From Myripristis murdjan (taxonomy: Eukaryota > Chordata > Actinopteri > Holocentriformes > Holocentridae): a stretch of 64,000 bases of DNA. The stretch lies in contig NC_043986.1 in assembly GCF_902150065.1 (NCBI RefSeq), positions 14,422,890 to 14,486,889 of the forward strand, given 5' to 3'. The position numbers and the translations under genes were made by a program. Positions 1-13,800 of this stretch are shown here, piece by piece. The notes below the pieces were generated by a model. That model ran no database searches. It was not told the origin of the DNA and worked only from the letters and a program-made list of their open reading frames with translations. Position 1 is the first letter of the stretch; each line of letters opens with the position of its first letter.

Positions 1-840
1 TTGAATCCACGTGGCTTTTATCCTCAGTCTGATTTTTTTGTCAGTTGAGTCTAAACAGTATTTACTCCAATCAGCCCTCAGTTTTGTAAGTGATAGACGA
101 GCAGACTTGTGATACCATAATGATGAAATTAGTTTTTTTTTTACAGCAAAATACTCACTGCTTTACTCTTTGCGGCGCTGACGTTTGCTGTGTTGCAAAT
201 GTCGGAGACAATTTTTACATCTGTTGCGAGGCCAATTCAGCTGGTCTAGCAATAACAGGGACTTGAAGTTATCTCATAGCTGCATTGTCATGTCTTAATT
301 TCTGCTTCATTCAGACATGTTTGCACTGATTCTGACAATCCCAGAAGCTCACTAATTATTCTGTTTGTGAGCAGATGTACTCCTCCACTTGTGTTTGCGT
401 CATTCGCCAAGGCTACTGCAGCAAAATGGAACTGATGAAAACTCGTCAGCGGAGCCCATCTGATAAGATAGATCAAACGCCTTCTAATTCCAGAAATATA
501 TTTTTGTACCTCGGGCTGTCGATAATCCCTCCTTGATCAGCTGTCACTAAGCTGGCCTTGTAAATGTTAGTAGAAGATGCATTACTGTATCCACCGCTGC
601 ATTCTCTAAAACCTCACCATCAATTTCCAGCCCCCACCCCTCCCTCTGTTCTCCTGATTTATAACAAATCTAGCCACTGGTGTATGGGTTTGTGTTTGTG
701 AGTGTACTGTATGCCGTTGTCTCTTCTTGCTCAGGAGATCAGCCCTCAACCTTTCTGCTTGGTTTGCCTTCCCGCTGGCATCAATGTGCCCTGACAGCTG
801 ACCCTGATTTTCATTGCTGATGTCTCTGTATGTTTACACA

Positions 841-855
841 CTCCGTCTCCCTCTC

Positions 856-891
<36 letters not shown>

Positions 892-1000
892 CCTTTCTCA
901 ATTTTCTCTGTGTCATTCTGGCTCTCGCTATCTCGCTATCTCTAACTCGTTCATTCTCCCTCTCTCTCTCTCTGACACACACACACTCACACACACACTT
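841..1000. repeat. (CT)n / (CA)n microsatellite cluster
   Basis: An interrupted CT tract runs from about 846 to 896. A second short CT tract at 957-974 passes directly into a CA tract to about 1000. The open reading frames here are Ser/Leu or Arg/Glu repeats produced by the dinucleotide repeat and are not genes. Confidence 0.95.
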
Positions 1001-1734
1001 TGCCTACACTCGCCGTTTACTCCCTACTCTCCACAAACGCGCTCACACACACCTGCACACCCATAATTAATCAAAATAGCCGCATAATGACTCAGGTGCA
1101 TTAACATTGTGGGGACGGGGGGGGGTCTTTTCTGTCACAAACGTCACAAATGGCACAAGAATTCCACAGTGTATTGATTGGCCTTTCCGGTTTGCCCGCC
1201 CTGCACTTAATATCTGCTCTGTCTTTTGTGGAAATGGATTGCTCACTGAGCAATCTGCACCTGAAAATTGCATATAATAGCATTACCTGTAATGGTGCTC
1301 AAATCTATCATTACCTCCTCCTGGAAAAGCATTGAACGTACACATACAGTAACAGAGAAAAAGGGAAGATTTCCTTGAGTGACGCAGAACTGCACTGATG
1401 CTTGATGCTTATATAATGGAGGTATAGGCCTACATGGTAGCTTTTATAGCCCACATTGCAGGCAGTTGTTTTGGCCACAATGTCCCTGCAGAAATCCTAC
1501 TGTCAGAGAGCAGAAAATAGCATTGGGGAAGGATTAGGGCTCGAGATCCAGTGTGAGAGGATTTTTTTTCTCTCTGTGAAAGACTGCAGCTACAACAGAC
1601 CTCCTGCCTCCACTATCTACAATTCCTATAGTGTCCATCATGGTCGAGCGGTTCGTTTTATCTTGGCAGGGAGAGAGATACTGGCAGGAGGCTCCGGTCA
1701 AAACTGCCTGCCGTGTGAAAAAAGTCTCATCTTC

Positions 1735-2000
1735 AGCCTTAAAAAATCTTGTTTTTCTTAGAACAAATAGGAAAAATACCAGTGCAGTGAGATAATCCCA
1801 CTCCGATAAAGGCTCCATGAATGAGTATAAATATGATGAAACTAAACTGAAAACTAGGCACATCAGCCCAAAAAATGACACTTGATTCAGAAAAATATTT
1901 GAATGGCACTGGAAACAAGCGCGATTATCTCATGTTTTTTCACCTAAGCAGAAAAAAAACTGACTAAATGACTTGTTATGATGGAGATTGATTGCAGTGT
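1735..2000. mobile_element. Degraded MITE copy (family A, 'TGCAAAAA' ends)
   Basis: This stretch shares order and wording with three other stretches in the window (31960-32245, 36327-36682 and 56100-56396). Common pieces are 'gagataatcccact', 'actggaaacaag', 'gattatctcat', 'ctaaatgacttgtta' and an end reading 'ttgcagtgt'. Such a family with short ends and no coding capacity fits a non-autonomous DNA transposon. The left end is not clear. I cannot assign the superfamily. Confidence 0.55.
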
Positions 2001-3349
2001 GCAAGTGTCACATTGGATTTCAGAGTAATGCCCTCTCAAACAGCAGCAGAATCTCCTCCCACACACACAAACACCTGACATTAATAGCATTATGCATCCA
2101 TGTTAATGCCATTCTGCATAATGTCATCCTCTAATTACAGTTGACCAGTGCGGGGTTACACTTGACAGTGGTTTTATCTCAGTGCATTAACCTGAATATC
2201 CACTTAGGGATGGGCAACACAACACAAGAGACACAAGAAAATCTCCCTCATAAATAAAACAGGCTGTGCTGAAAGTGGATTATGTATTAGGGAAACTGTG
2301 ACTAACTACTGTACTTGTACTATTTACACACTGCCTGTTTGTTAATGGCCAGGTTAAGACAACAGTATTTTTTACAGTACATTAAAGCCACTGTAAAGAA
2401 GACGGTTACCAATTTTGGATCTACTATTAATACTTCAGATGCTGGTGGTAGATATGAGCTGCCTGCACCAAAAACCCAGAGGACAAGAAACTTGAACCTC
2501 CTTGTATCAACTTTCTTTTAAACATAACGCTGTGAGTACTGGCCAGCCAAGGTCAGAGCCGCTTCAGCTGAGGAGCATGTGAGGAGGAACAAATCAGTTA
2601 AAAAAAAAAAAAAAAAAGCAAAACCTGAAGAGCATGACGAAGCTAATTGACTCAGATTCAACACGGGGACTTTTAAAATCGTTCCTCAATTTTTTTTTTT
2701 TTTTGGACATCTTTTCCAAAGGTTCCAGCTGCTCCTATTACGAACTTATTATTAATATATTTACAGTGAATTTCAAAGTGTCAGCCTAATTCAGCCAGAG
2801 AGACGGGAAATTATTTCCTGTTTTTTTTTTTTTTTTTTTTTTTTTTATCTCTTTCTTTGAAGGCTGTTGCGAAATAGGATTCTGGTACAGCTCGCGGCTG
2901 ACATCCAATTTTAAAAAGCTTCAGACTCAAAGAGAACCCATTATTCACCCCTGCTGATAATTATAACGTATATACGCAGTGTGTCCCTACTATACCTTAT
3001 TCACATATAAAGGTTGTCAACTTTTCACTCCTTCTATCTCCTCTGTCATGACAGAGCTATAATTTGACCATTTATGTGTATGCTCTGAAGCAGATATGGG
3101 CATGTCTGGTACATATGGCCTTTATATGGCTTTTTCTCTGCTGGTGCCAAATTCTGTGATTAATATGTTTTATCTGTGTTGCTGTGTTTAATTTAATAAG
3201 AATAACTCATCAAAAAAAAAAAAAAAAACATTCACAGTTTGAGGCAGTTGATAATTACAGTCTCGTCAGTGTACAATATATTTTTTCCCCCAATCTAACA
3301 ACTTGCCGTTACACTGGAGAAAATGGAGAACTTATGCAGAAACAATCAT

Positions 3350-4669
3350 GTCATGAATTTTATTTCATGCCAGAAAATAAACATAGCATCCACATAACAA
3401 CTGTATATTCTCCATAAAAGAAACGATGAACACTCACAAAGGAGAACGTGGACACATTCATTCCTCCCCCATATCACAACAGTCAAAGCTCAATATCCTA
3501 TTGCACATTTACATTTACAACAATTCCCTCTTCCCCACCTGCGGTACAACTCTTTATAATAGACTCTCTTTCTAATATCATTATGTATAACAGTTTTTGC
3601 TTAATTTTTGTACACAAAGTATAAACCTCTATTCGTGTGTACCACAAAACAACTCTTGTGAATAGACGCTGTGAATGCAAAATAATGGCTTTGAAGGTTT
3701 TCATTTAATCTCTACAATAACAGTACCGTCAGTCCGCACGATTATTTGCTTGATCCTAATAGTCCGCTAAAGCTTCACCACACTCCAGTGCAGTGTGTTT
3801 TGTTCTTGACAGGATTAAAACAGCTGGACGTTTACAGTACAGGGTGACTCCCGACGTTTCAGAAGAGAATCTACGATAAATATCTTCAGTTCAAACTATT
3901 AGGTCCATGGTTCATATTTAACTAAAGTGCAGGAGTCATACACGTATGGTAACAGTTTAGGTGTGGACCAAAACCATTCATTATCTACATTCTACCTAAC
4001 AGCCACCTAATCCATCAGCATAAAGATGCCTGGTTGCAAAGCTTTGAAGGAGACGACATTGCACAACACCACTGAGAGAACGAGGGGAAATGCAGGTTAA
4101 CCCTACCGCTATTTCTGTTTTGTTTTTTTTGTTTTTTTTGTCTGTACTGAAGAATGAGTGATGGTTGATCATGTGTTTCTATTTTTGTGGCACGGGTGAC
4201 GCTATTCATCTATCCTAAGATGTAGTCTTGACTGACTGAAATAAACTAGCACTGAGAAGTTAGAAATCATGCAAGTACCTTTTTCATTTTTTTTTTTCTG
4301 TTTTCGCTGCCTCTCTATTTACAAATCAGAAAGAGTAAATGATTCGTAAGAAATGTGCCAATATTGTGAAATTAACAATGGCACAGTAAGTCCAATAACA
4401 CAAAAAATATTGCATCATCTCAGTTGTTTCTCCCCAAGATTTTTTTTTATTGTTTTGTTTGGTGACTGACTCAGCTAAGCAGTCTGAGTTATATAGGATT
4501 TTTCTCTTTTTTGGAACAGCGCAGCGTAGTTTTGCAGAAACGATCCCGGTCATGCCATGAGGAAAAAGTGAAGGTCAAAGGAACCATTAGAAACAAACAA
4601 ATAAATACAATAACACAACCCCCTCTTCCTCCTACTTCAGCTGTGTTGAGCGGCAGCAGCTTTGCCCTG
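3350..4669 (-). other. Probable necab3 3' untranslated region
   Basis: This follows the TGA stop at 4670-4672 on the minus strand. Candidate AATAAA signals on that strand lie at 4446-4451 and 3359-3364. Which one is used cannot be read from the sequence. The plus-strand reading frame at 4511-4882 overlaps the last exon and is a shadow. Confidence 0.45.
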
Positions 4670-7600
4670 TCAGTTGTTGTTCATAATCCACCAAGAGGCT
4701 GCAAAGGGAAAAGAACAATTAAGGATCAATGTTTCATGCTCTATGCTCGAGCCAGACAGAGAAATATTGACCACGGGCAGAGACAGAGCAGCATCACTCA
4801 ATATTCATCCTTAAAGGAATATGCCAATGTTTCAGAATGTTTTTTAAAACTGAGAGTCGTTTTAAGAAAAGTTAGATGGTGAAACTATAGCTTCTGGACA
4901 CATTTATCCTTCTGTCTATCACAGTGATCCACAGACAGCTTCAATAAGACAGCTTCGGAGTTGCTGTATGGTTTATTTTTTCACTTTGCCATTGTTACGC
5001 TAACGACTCCCATAGACTTCAAGTCTTTACGCTAAGCTAACAAGAAATTCTACCCATAGGAAACAAACCACAGGACGTATAGAGGTGAAAATGGTACTGA
5101 ACATCTTGTCTCATTCTGGGTAAGTTGGAAAAAAAGGTAATTTGCCCAAAACACTGGAGTATTAATTTCACAAAAGGCTGGAATTCACTCTAAATAGTTG
5201 CAAAAGAGACATTTCACCCATAAAGCGTCTGAATTAGAAAGATTTTTATAGCTTTAGTTCATTTGCTATGTAGTCCTTTGAACAACTAAAAAATCCTATG
5301 TATATAAAGCAACTCACTAACTGGAACACAACATAAACTGTAGTATTTCAGGAAGCATTTATCGCCATCTGAGAAAAGTTCAACAGAAAACAGAGTCATC
5401 GATTCATCAGGAAAAAAAGAAAAAGAGGAAGAAGAAGAACGAGAAGAGAAATAAGATGTTTTCTGTACAACTGAGTAGGTTTTTGGCATATGCTGAATTT
5501 GGCTCGTACCTGGGAGGAGCATGGTGGAGACCATCTCTGGCTCCTCCAGCGAGTCGATAATGCAGCGCTGGAAGGTCTTACTGATGGGCGACTGCAGGTA
5601 GCTGAGGAGAGAGAGGGCGATGAAACAGACGAGACGCTCAGTTCCTTCTCAACAAGCTGATGACGACTGAAAAAGCGGCCTGGAGCAGCTCAGCGTGCCA
5701 AGCAAATTCTGGCATGAGAATCTAATTTCTACAAGGTGGCCAGAGTTCCTAGGCAGGTTTTTAGCTCTTATAGAAAAAAAAAAAAAAACTATCAATTTTA
5801 TATTGTGATGTGTCGTGAAGTTCTGTGGCCCTACCTCATCCAGGACAGGCGATCCTGCCAGAACTCGTACATGATGAAGCACGATCTGTCAGGCAGGTTC
5901 TGGATTGATATGCTAAGAGAGACGGGAGGTGGGAGAGTGAGACGGGATGTTAGGGAGGGTGTGACTGATGTTCGGTAAAACAGAGGTGATTTAATAGTCA
6001 TATCTTAAACAGTGTTCCCAGTCTGTTTCATATGTAAAATTCAACGACTTTTCCATAAAATGTTTAATTCCCATGATTTCTATATGAACATGAAATAATC
6101 TATTCTTTTTCCTTTACCAAAATTTTAAACAGACACTGAGGTCTTAATTGAGGCTGATGAAATTCTTTGATATTCCAAGATTTGTCCCAGGGATTCACTA
6201 CACTCCCTGGCTTTCCCCTGTCCAGAACAGGCTTTTCAAAACACCCTGAAATTCCTCGGCCTTTGGAAACCCTGCTGAATCAGACAAAAAGCCTCTCAGG
6301 CAGAGAGTCAGACATACTGCAGGTTGTTTGGCTGGCTGCTCGTGGCATCTGTGTAGATCTTCAGAGCTTCTTGAAAATCCTCCACCTCCCTCTCCTTCAC
6401 AGACATTTGCCTCTGGACCAGAAGAATGTTCTGCAGAGGGAGGAGAGAAAACAAATGTGATCGCCCGGTCTAGAAATAACAGGGATGGATCAGATGGATC
6501 AGGATTATTGTCGATGTTCTGTGCCTTTATTAGAGCAATTTCCAGGTTTCCAATGTCTGTGTAAATCACACAACACAACAACACATGACATAACAAAGAT
6601 ATGAACACTATCATAGCATAGGAGAGTATCTATATTTTGCACAAGTTGGACTCACCGATTTATATGTGCCTGCTAATGTGTCCTCTTTGAGAGGTTCAAG
6701 ATGTGGGCTCTGAAAATGGAGACATGAATATTTTAGTCAGTCATGAGCAGAACAAGCGTCAAACTGCAGAACTGCCTGAACCAAATCCTGGAAAAGTATG
6801 GCCTCTAGTTACAGCCTGTCACAAAGCATTGACTTTCACAAGGAAGAGATCGCCATTTTCGTATTAACCCTCCAACAGCCTCGACGCAGCCCTGAGCAGG
6901 GCGGCTATTTGTGTTCTTCCCTCTGCATGGCAAAGATAAGAAAATGAAATAATTAACACATTAGGCAGCAGGCTCGTTATGTTTTCCTGCTAAGCTCCAA
7001 TCTCCGATCTTAAAAAAACGCCTCAAAAATTTTTAGATCAGTGTTGCTTTAAATTGTAATGCTTGCGGATTAAAGACAACATTAATCCCAGAGCAGAGCC
7101 CCGAGGCGTTTAAAACACCTAGAAAGATATTTCACCTATGGCAGGTAACATGAGAGCAGAATATCTTTTCTCTCTGTGTAGCACTGATATGTTGATACTA
7201 GTGGTGAAACAGTTTTTCAGCTGATCAGCTGATTGACACAAAAATCGGTATGAATTTTGATCATCATTTCAGTAACTGATCAAGTAAAAATGGGTACAGT
7301 TTCTGACTTTTCACTGTTTCTTATCCTTATAAAATGAAAACACATTTTGGCTCCGGTAACTTGTGATGAATTTTTGATATTATTTTGTTTTATTTTTAAA
7401 GATGAAACGATTAATTAATCTTTTTGGGGGGAAAAAATCAATATATCAATCGCATGTATCCTTACAACAACTGCGTCTGTATCCACTGTGAGGTTTTATT
7501 GACATGATGCTGTACAACACGTCAATAAAACCTCTGCTCAGTGTCCAGTCTGAGTGAAGCTCAATACACACTCAGACACTTATCCCTTATGCATAATGAT

Positions 7601-10600
7601 AAGTAGGCCTATCTATAACACAGTATGGCATGTACAGTGTGGGGCTCAATCCTCATGCACTTTGTACAAATCATCCCATCTGATGCCATGCGGGATCCCT
7701 TACGGATATGCTCGGTATTTCTGCAAACAGAAAGTATCTGCAAGACATCTGAAAAGGGATATCTGCAAACAGAAAGTAGGACTCCTAGGGTTTGCTTGAC
7801 ATTTCTGTCCATAACAACCGAGCCTATGTAAGTACACCTGATATTTGCAAAGAGCAGCTCTGTCTCCTGAGGGAAAATTTTTGGCAGGCATCTGCCCTCA
7901 TGAAATGCAGTACCATGGATGCACATGTGGGTGGTTCAGACAGGAACAAACCCAGTATACCAACATGACAGTGCAGCATGCCAGCGATGCTGCCAGTTTA
8001 AAAGCTTCCATTCCAATTAGGGTCCTGCCATATTATACAGGCCAACATGTCTTAAATCAGCATTCATGATGGCATTCCTCCAATATCTGCAATGCTTTGA
8101 GCCTTGTGCGCCTCACTTTCTCCAGTTCCAGCCCTTGATTGCGATGCCATCCATACTGATACAGTGACACACACTTTAAATAAAAGTGCCTAGTAACTGG
8201 CATCTGTTACTCTGTATTATGTTCGCCCAGCATTGGCGTTGAAGTTATTATTACAAATTACACAGAGTCCCAGTAGCCTCATGCTGCCAAAAGCAACCAA
8301 ACCCGTTACAAACCTCACACTCCAGTTTGTCTATGAGCTGCTGCAGCCGGTTGATCTGGGAGCTCCAGTGGTTGTCTGGCTCCACGCTGACCCCTGACCC
8401 AGGAAACAACAACATCAGCACATCACATCACATCACAACACAGAATGCCTGGTTGGCGGTATTTCAGAATAGTGCTTTTGTTTTTTGTTTTTTGCACTGC
8501 ACCAATTGTTCTCTTGAGTCCATTGACAGCTAAAAACTGCTTCTGGTATCACTTCTGGAGAATCTTCAGTCACTTCTTTTTCACACTGATTTTATTTTAA
8601 CACCACCGATCCTGAAAGAGTGTGAGTGTTTACCTGTGGTGAGCATGCCAGAGTAAGGGTCCGTAGGGGAGAGACACATGTTCTTCTGGATGCGTCGGCT
8701 GGGGCGCTTGGCCACCCTCTGGATGGGCAGATCCTCGGGCTTCTGCAGTATCCTCTGTCCCCTGCAGCTCTGCTCGTCCACGGCCTCCATAGCGCAGTCT
8801 AGTGACGACTGGAGGGACTGCAGCTGAGTGGAGGTCTCCCTCAGCAAAAAGCGGGTCACAAACTGACCCAGCACCGAGGAGCCCTGATATTCCTGGATGG
8901 CAGAGCCGGAGAAAACATTAAGGAATCAACAAATGGGGAAAAAAACAATATTATCTTTATTATTACTCACATGACCTAAGAAATAGACCTGGTCTATGGA
9001 TGTTAAGGTGCTACAGTTTGTTTTCTTATAATGAGGAATAAGTTTGTTGCATTTTTACATCAGGTTTATTTAGGTTCACATTATCCAATTACAAGAGATT
9101 GGAAACAAAAGCCCAAGTAGCTTGTTTATTGGACAGTTTTGGCAACCTGTTCTCCTACACGCTCAGAGATTTTGGCAGCCATGGGAGTCAAAATGAATCA
9201 GATTCCAATGCTGACAATGTCCAAGTCTCACTGGCTTGTCTGTACTTTATCTTAATATGTGAATTTCTCTTTCTTTGGTATTGATATCAGCAGTACAAAG
9301 AAGTAGCTGAATAGGATTATCTGTCTAGACTATGGGTTGTGTTTATTTTATTATGCACTCTAAGCAAGGGTAAATGCTGGCTATCAGATATCCCCTAAAA
9401 CTCCTAAACACATCTCCGTATACCTTTATATTGTGTTTTGCGGTTGTTTAATAGCACTGGTTCAGATTGCACTCTCACTCCAAACAAAGTGCTTGGTACA
9501 AAACCAAGACTTGCATTTTCAGGCATCTCCATGTGGTTACTTGGTGCCACCTGAGTCTAAATGTCAATTTTCTCACCTGCTTCTAAATTAGCTAAAGCAG
9601 TATCTGCTCCAGAATTTGAATAAACCACTCCAGACATGCTTGCATGCACCCTCAGTCATCTGCACAACGGGTCAAGAATGTCATTTTGTTGATTTTCTGC
9701 CAGGCATTCATGAGTACACGCTGCATGCGTGGTGAAAATGCTCTGTTGTTGACTATTCATGAAAGGTGGAAAGTGATTGTATCATGATGATGCATGGATG
9801 TCTGGCACCATTTGAAAAATTAATCTTTTGGAGATGTGGATCAGTAATCCTCAGTACACCGGCTGTTGCTGCTGTTGTTGCTGTGTTCTTCCAGATGAAC
9901 ACAACTTTGCCAGCTTCATTTTTGCGGAAAATGACTCCCCACCCCCAACCATCCCCACCCTGTGGTGCAGCAAAATAGAGTTCAGAGAAATTGACAGCAG
10001 GACATATTGGATGGGTGATTTGAAAAATGACAACCAACGAGATCGTTTTATAGGAATCCTCCTGTTCCTATGCGTTCTCCCTTCACACACACTGCACTTC
10101 ATGAGTAATGAACCTTAGTCTGTTTCTCATTTCTCCTCCTTTTCTCTTCAAGAAAGAGGAGCTGCAACACCAGAGTTGATGTATTCTTTTTTATCTTGAG
10201 GCGCCACAGCAACAGAAAAATACATTCTGCTCTGTTGTTTCTTTCATGGATAAATGTATTTTTCTGTTTCTCTTCTGCAGGCTTTACATACCACAGTCTA
10301 TATAAAAATGTTACCCATATTTTTTCCTGTAGCCATAAAGAGGGGTGCTTATGGCCTCTGAGCACTGGTCTAGGATCAGCTTGTCTTTGATTTAGCAACA
10401 GCCGAGGTTAAGCCTTGAGTAAGTCAGGCTGATCTCAGCATGGTGAAAGGTGCAACTGCCTCTTTGGGGCAAAGAGAGCCTTTTGGTTGACTAATGGTAA
10501 TATGAAAAATGCATGAGATGGGGGGAAGAAAAGAGCAATACAGAGAAGAAAAAAGGCTGAGAAAAAGGGAGTGAAGGAGAAAACGAAGCAGATGGGAAAA

Positions 10601-10865
10601 CAATGTTAGAGAATATAGATATACAGCAAATGATAAAACAAAAAAAAGTAGACTGAGGCTGAGAGACTATAAGATATGGAGGGGAACAGAAAGAGGTAAA
10701 CAAACGGAACAGGAGCAGAGATAACAGTAGCTGGCAAAAACAGCTGTGTCTTTGTGATGCTGCTGGACTGTTTCTAGAGGACAGAGCTGACGTCAGGTCA
10801 GTCAGACAGCCAGGGGGCTTATGTCAGCCCTGGTTACTGTCATATCACTCTGTGTTCAATAAATG

Positions 10866-10896
<31 letters not shown>

Positions 10897-13800
10897 TTCC
10901 CTCTCTCCCTCTCTCTCTTTCTGTGTGTGTGTGTATGTGTACAGACTGACAAAAACACCCATGAGAACTCACAGACATAGTCACACACATCACTAAGGCC
11001 CACTTCCTGCACAGCAACGGCATCAAAGGGGAGAATTTGCTGCATACCACAAAAAACAATCTCATTACGAGTCTGTATCCATATTCCGGCTTCCATCCAT
11101 TCCCAGTCTACACCTGATTCTCTTGCCAAAAAAGAAACAGCTACCTGCCAGTTGTCTTAATGTGAGGGGTTAGGACGGATCGATGAGAAGTGAGCTGAGC
11201 TATCGATTATGTCTTAGCGGAAGTTCTTTGATGTTGATCTCGACGGCGTGCTCAAAGCAATTTGATTAAAGCCTCGGCAAGTCTTCAGACCAATCTTTTC
11301 ATGCACCGTGCATGTCAGGGGTACCCTCTTTAATCCTCTCTACATCTAATGGAATATACATGTATACTGTTATAAGGTTCTGCTTAACGAAGCTGCAAAA
11401 CAGGATTTCCAACGCTCTAATTAACGTGTTTCATAATCTGAGCCCGTGGCGTTAATGAGATGCTGTGTCAGGTTGTCAGGAAATGCTGGGGACAACAATG
11501 TACAGATTTGTGGCTGTACAAGTCGAGAAAATGATGACCCACTGGGTCCCACCTGAAGGTGATAAAACAAGAGTTTGTGTGCAGGAATGTGCATATTACT
11601 ACATTCAGGGATGACAGGGATCTCTGAGAGGGACACTGGCAGTTCCCAGCAAATGGGGAAGTAATTAATTAATGTAACTTCTGTGACATTTTCTGGAAGA
11701 TAGAGCAACAAAGAAATGTATACGGATGGCAATTTTTATTGGTATTTATAGTGATGCTTTTTTTATCATAATTTGGTGATACAAGCTTTTGTTATCTCTA
11801 CAACTAACAATCAAAATTTTCTCAGAGCAGATTCTTTAGGACAAAAGCCTCTCAAATGGGGTCCATGGTATTTTGTGCATGTATTTGGGGGTCTTATACA
11901 AAATGTTTATACTACGGCTAACAGGTGCCAACAAATACTGCCAACACCTGTCTTATAATGCCATTAAAATTGAGACAATATCCATGATTGTCCATAGCTG
12001 CTGGCTAGCCTTCTGATATCACTTCAAGACAGTTTCCAAACTGTTTTAATGTGTTTTTTTTTTTTTTTTTTTTTTTTGTCCTGTTATTAGATGATATTGT
12101 AAAAAACTTTGTGCTCGTGTAGGTTGATGCTGAAGTTGGCCATATACTGCATGTCACAGTCCTTCAAATGTATGCTGGGTCAAGTTTGTTATGGTCAAAA
12201 GTGAAAAACATTGTGCACAACAGTATAGTTGTACAGAGTCTCATTACCAGTGTTTACAAGTCCCTGCGAGCGCCTCAGCAGCTATAAGAGTGTAACATCT
12301 TGGATGCATAATATACATGCTGCTTACACTTAGCTTGACCACTAGGCACTGGCCACAACATATTTATATCCAATCTATGCAGGCTTAGGCAGTGATCACT
12401 CATTCATCAACCAAACATTTCAACTTTTGGTTTAAAAGGACACAGAATCTGTCTTACTTCATCTTTTCCTTCTGTGGCAATGACGCAATTGACATACCAC
12501 ACCAACAAGCACAGAGAGCTGACATGAAGTCACGGTTTCTTGTTGGACAGGGCCATTATAAGAAGTAAGGTTCTGTGAACGCCTGTCTCCAAATGTAGTG
12601 TCAGTGAGCAGAAGCAGGGCAGGAGCAGGCAGAGCCGCTCATGTGGAGCCACTTCCCTTTCTTTCATATCTCTGTCACAGCTGAGGGGTCTCTAAGGGCC
12701 TCTGAGACACTTTCAAAGTGACAGCTGAAGCACAAACAAAAGTCTGGCCAAATCCTTTGGGGGGGGATAATAGACGCTTAGAAATGTCCTGAATGCTATT
12801 TCAGTGGATAATAGCTTGCTGCTGCCTTGCTACGTTTAAATTCTGTCTTGAAATCCAAAATTTAGCAGCAGGTTGGCACGAGGAGTGTGCAGGGTGTTAA
12901 AGATGACAGATGGTGCAAAGGTGAGGTGCACGGCCACCTACCTCTTTAGTTTTGTCCATGGCCTTTAGGACAGCGACGTTCAGCTTTTCCAGTGCAGACA
13001 AAACATTGACGTATTCTCCCAGGTGTGGAGTAAAGTACTCTGTAGGTCAAAGTATAAAGATTTGCAAAGCAGTTTCAACAGGCTATGTGACTGATCTGCT
13101 CACTGATCAGAATTTAACACATGACAGCAGAGAAATTAATTCTGACAGTAGAAATAAATCAATGCAATCAGTGTAAATAATTAGTGATTAGTAACAATAA
13201 AACTGGGGGCATGCTTACTGTAGGTTTGAGTTAAGACCCTTAACTGACAACTGAAGCCAACAAAAGCACAAAACCAAGGGCAACAGGACAACTTAGATCA
13301 AGTTTTGAGTCAGGTTGACAGCAAAACATTCAGGAATCTTAATTCAAGAAAATTACCTGTGAGCTTTTCTGTGTCGAGGTTGCTGAGAGAGAGGAGGTCA
13401 GCAAAGAGGAAGAAGACAACATGTTAATAGAAAAATATGTTAATATGTTAATGGAGAGTAATCTTACAGATCCATAAAGGGTAGCCGTTTCTATGATTTA
13501 TTAAAGATTTCACATGGGCAATTTAATGAGCTCGTTAAAATTTGGAGTGTAAGTGGTCTACTGGTAATCTAGACTGGCCAAGACAGACATCAGTACGTCT
13601 TCTTTTACCAGAGCTTTATGGATGTACTCGCCTCCATTTGGTACTGAGGCAGCATGAAAGAGAATTTACTGTATACTGGATGATAATGGATATGACTTGT
13701 GCATTGGACATGTGTTATTTCAGTTACTTGGATTTGATTAGATCATTGTGATTTATGTTAGCTTACACAGTGGCTGGTTTCAGTCTGGTTCCAACCATGC

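Larger units (their letters stand above)
1..3350. other. Intergenic region downstream of necab3, no gene recognised
   Basis: I see no exon with credible splice sites and no recognisable protein in this stretch. It holds CT/CA microsatellites near 841-1000, T-rich and A-rich runs (for example 2821-2846), and a degraded miniature transposon near 1735-2000. The stretch around 2075-2140 is AT-rich with TAATTA-like sites and could be conserved non-coding DNA, but nothing in the sequence alone proves that. Confidence 0.6.

Noticed and set aside
4511-4882. 123-aa plus-strand frame
   Set aside because: It overlaps the last necab3 exon antisense and the start of a MITE.
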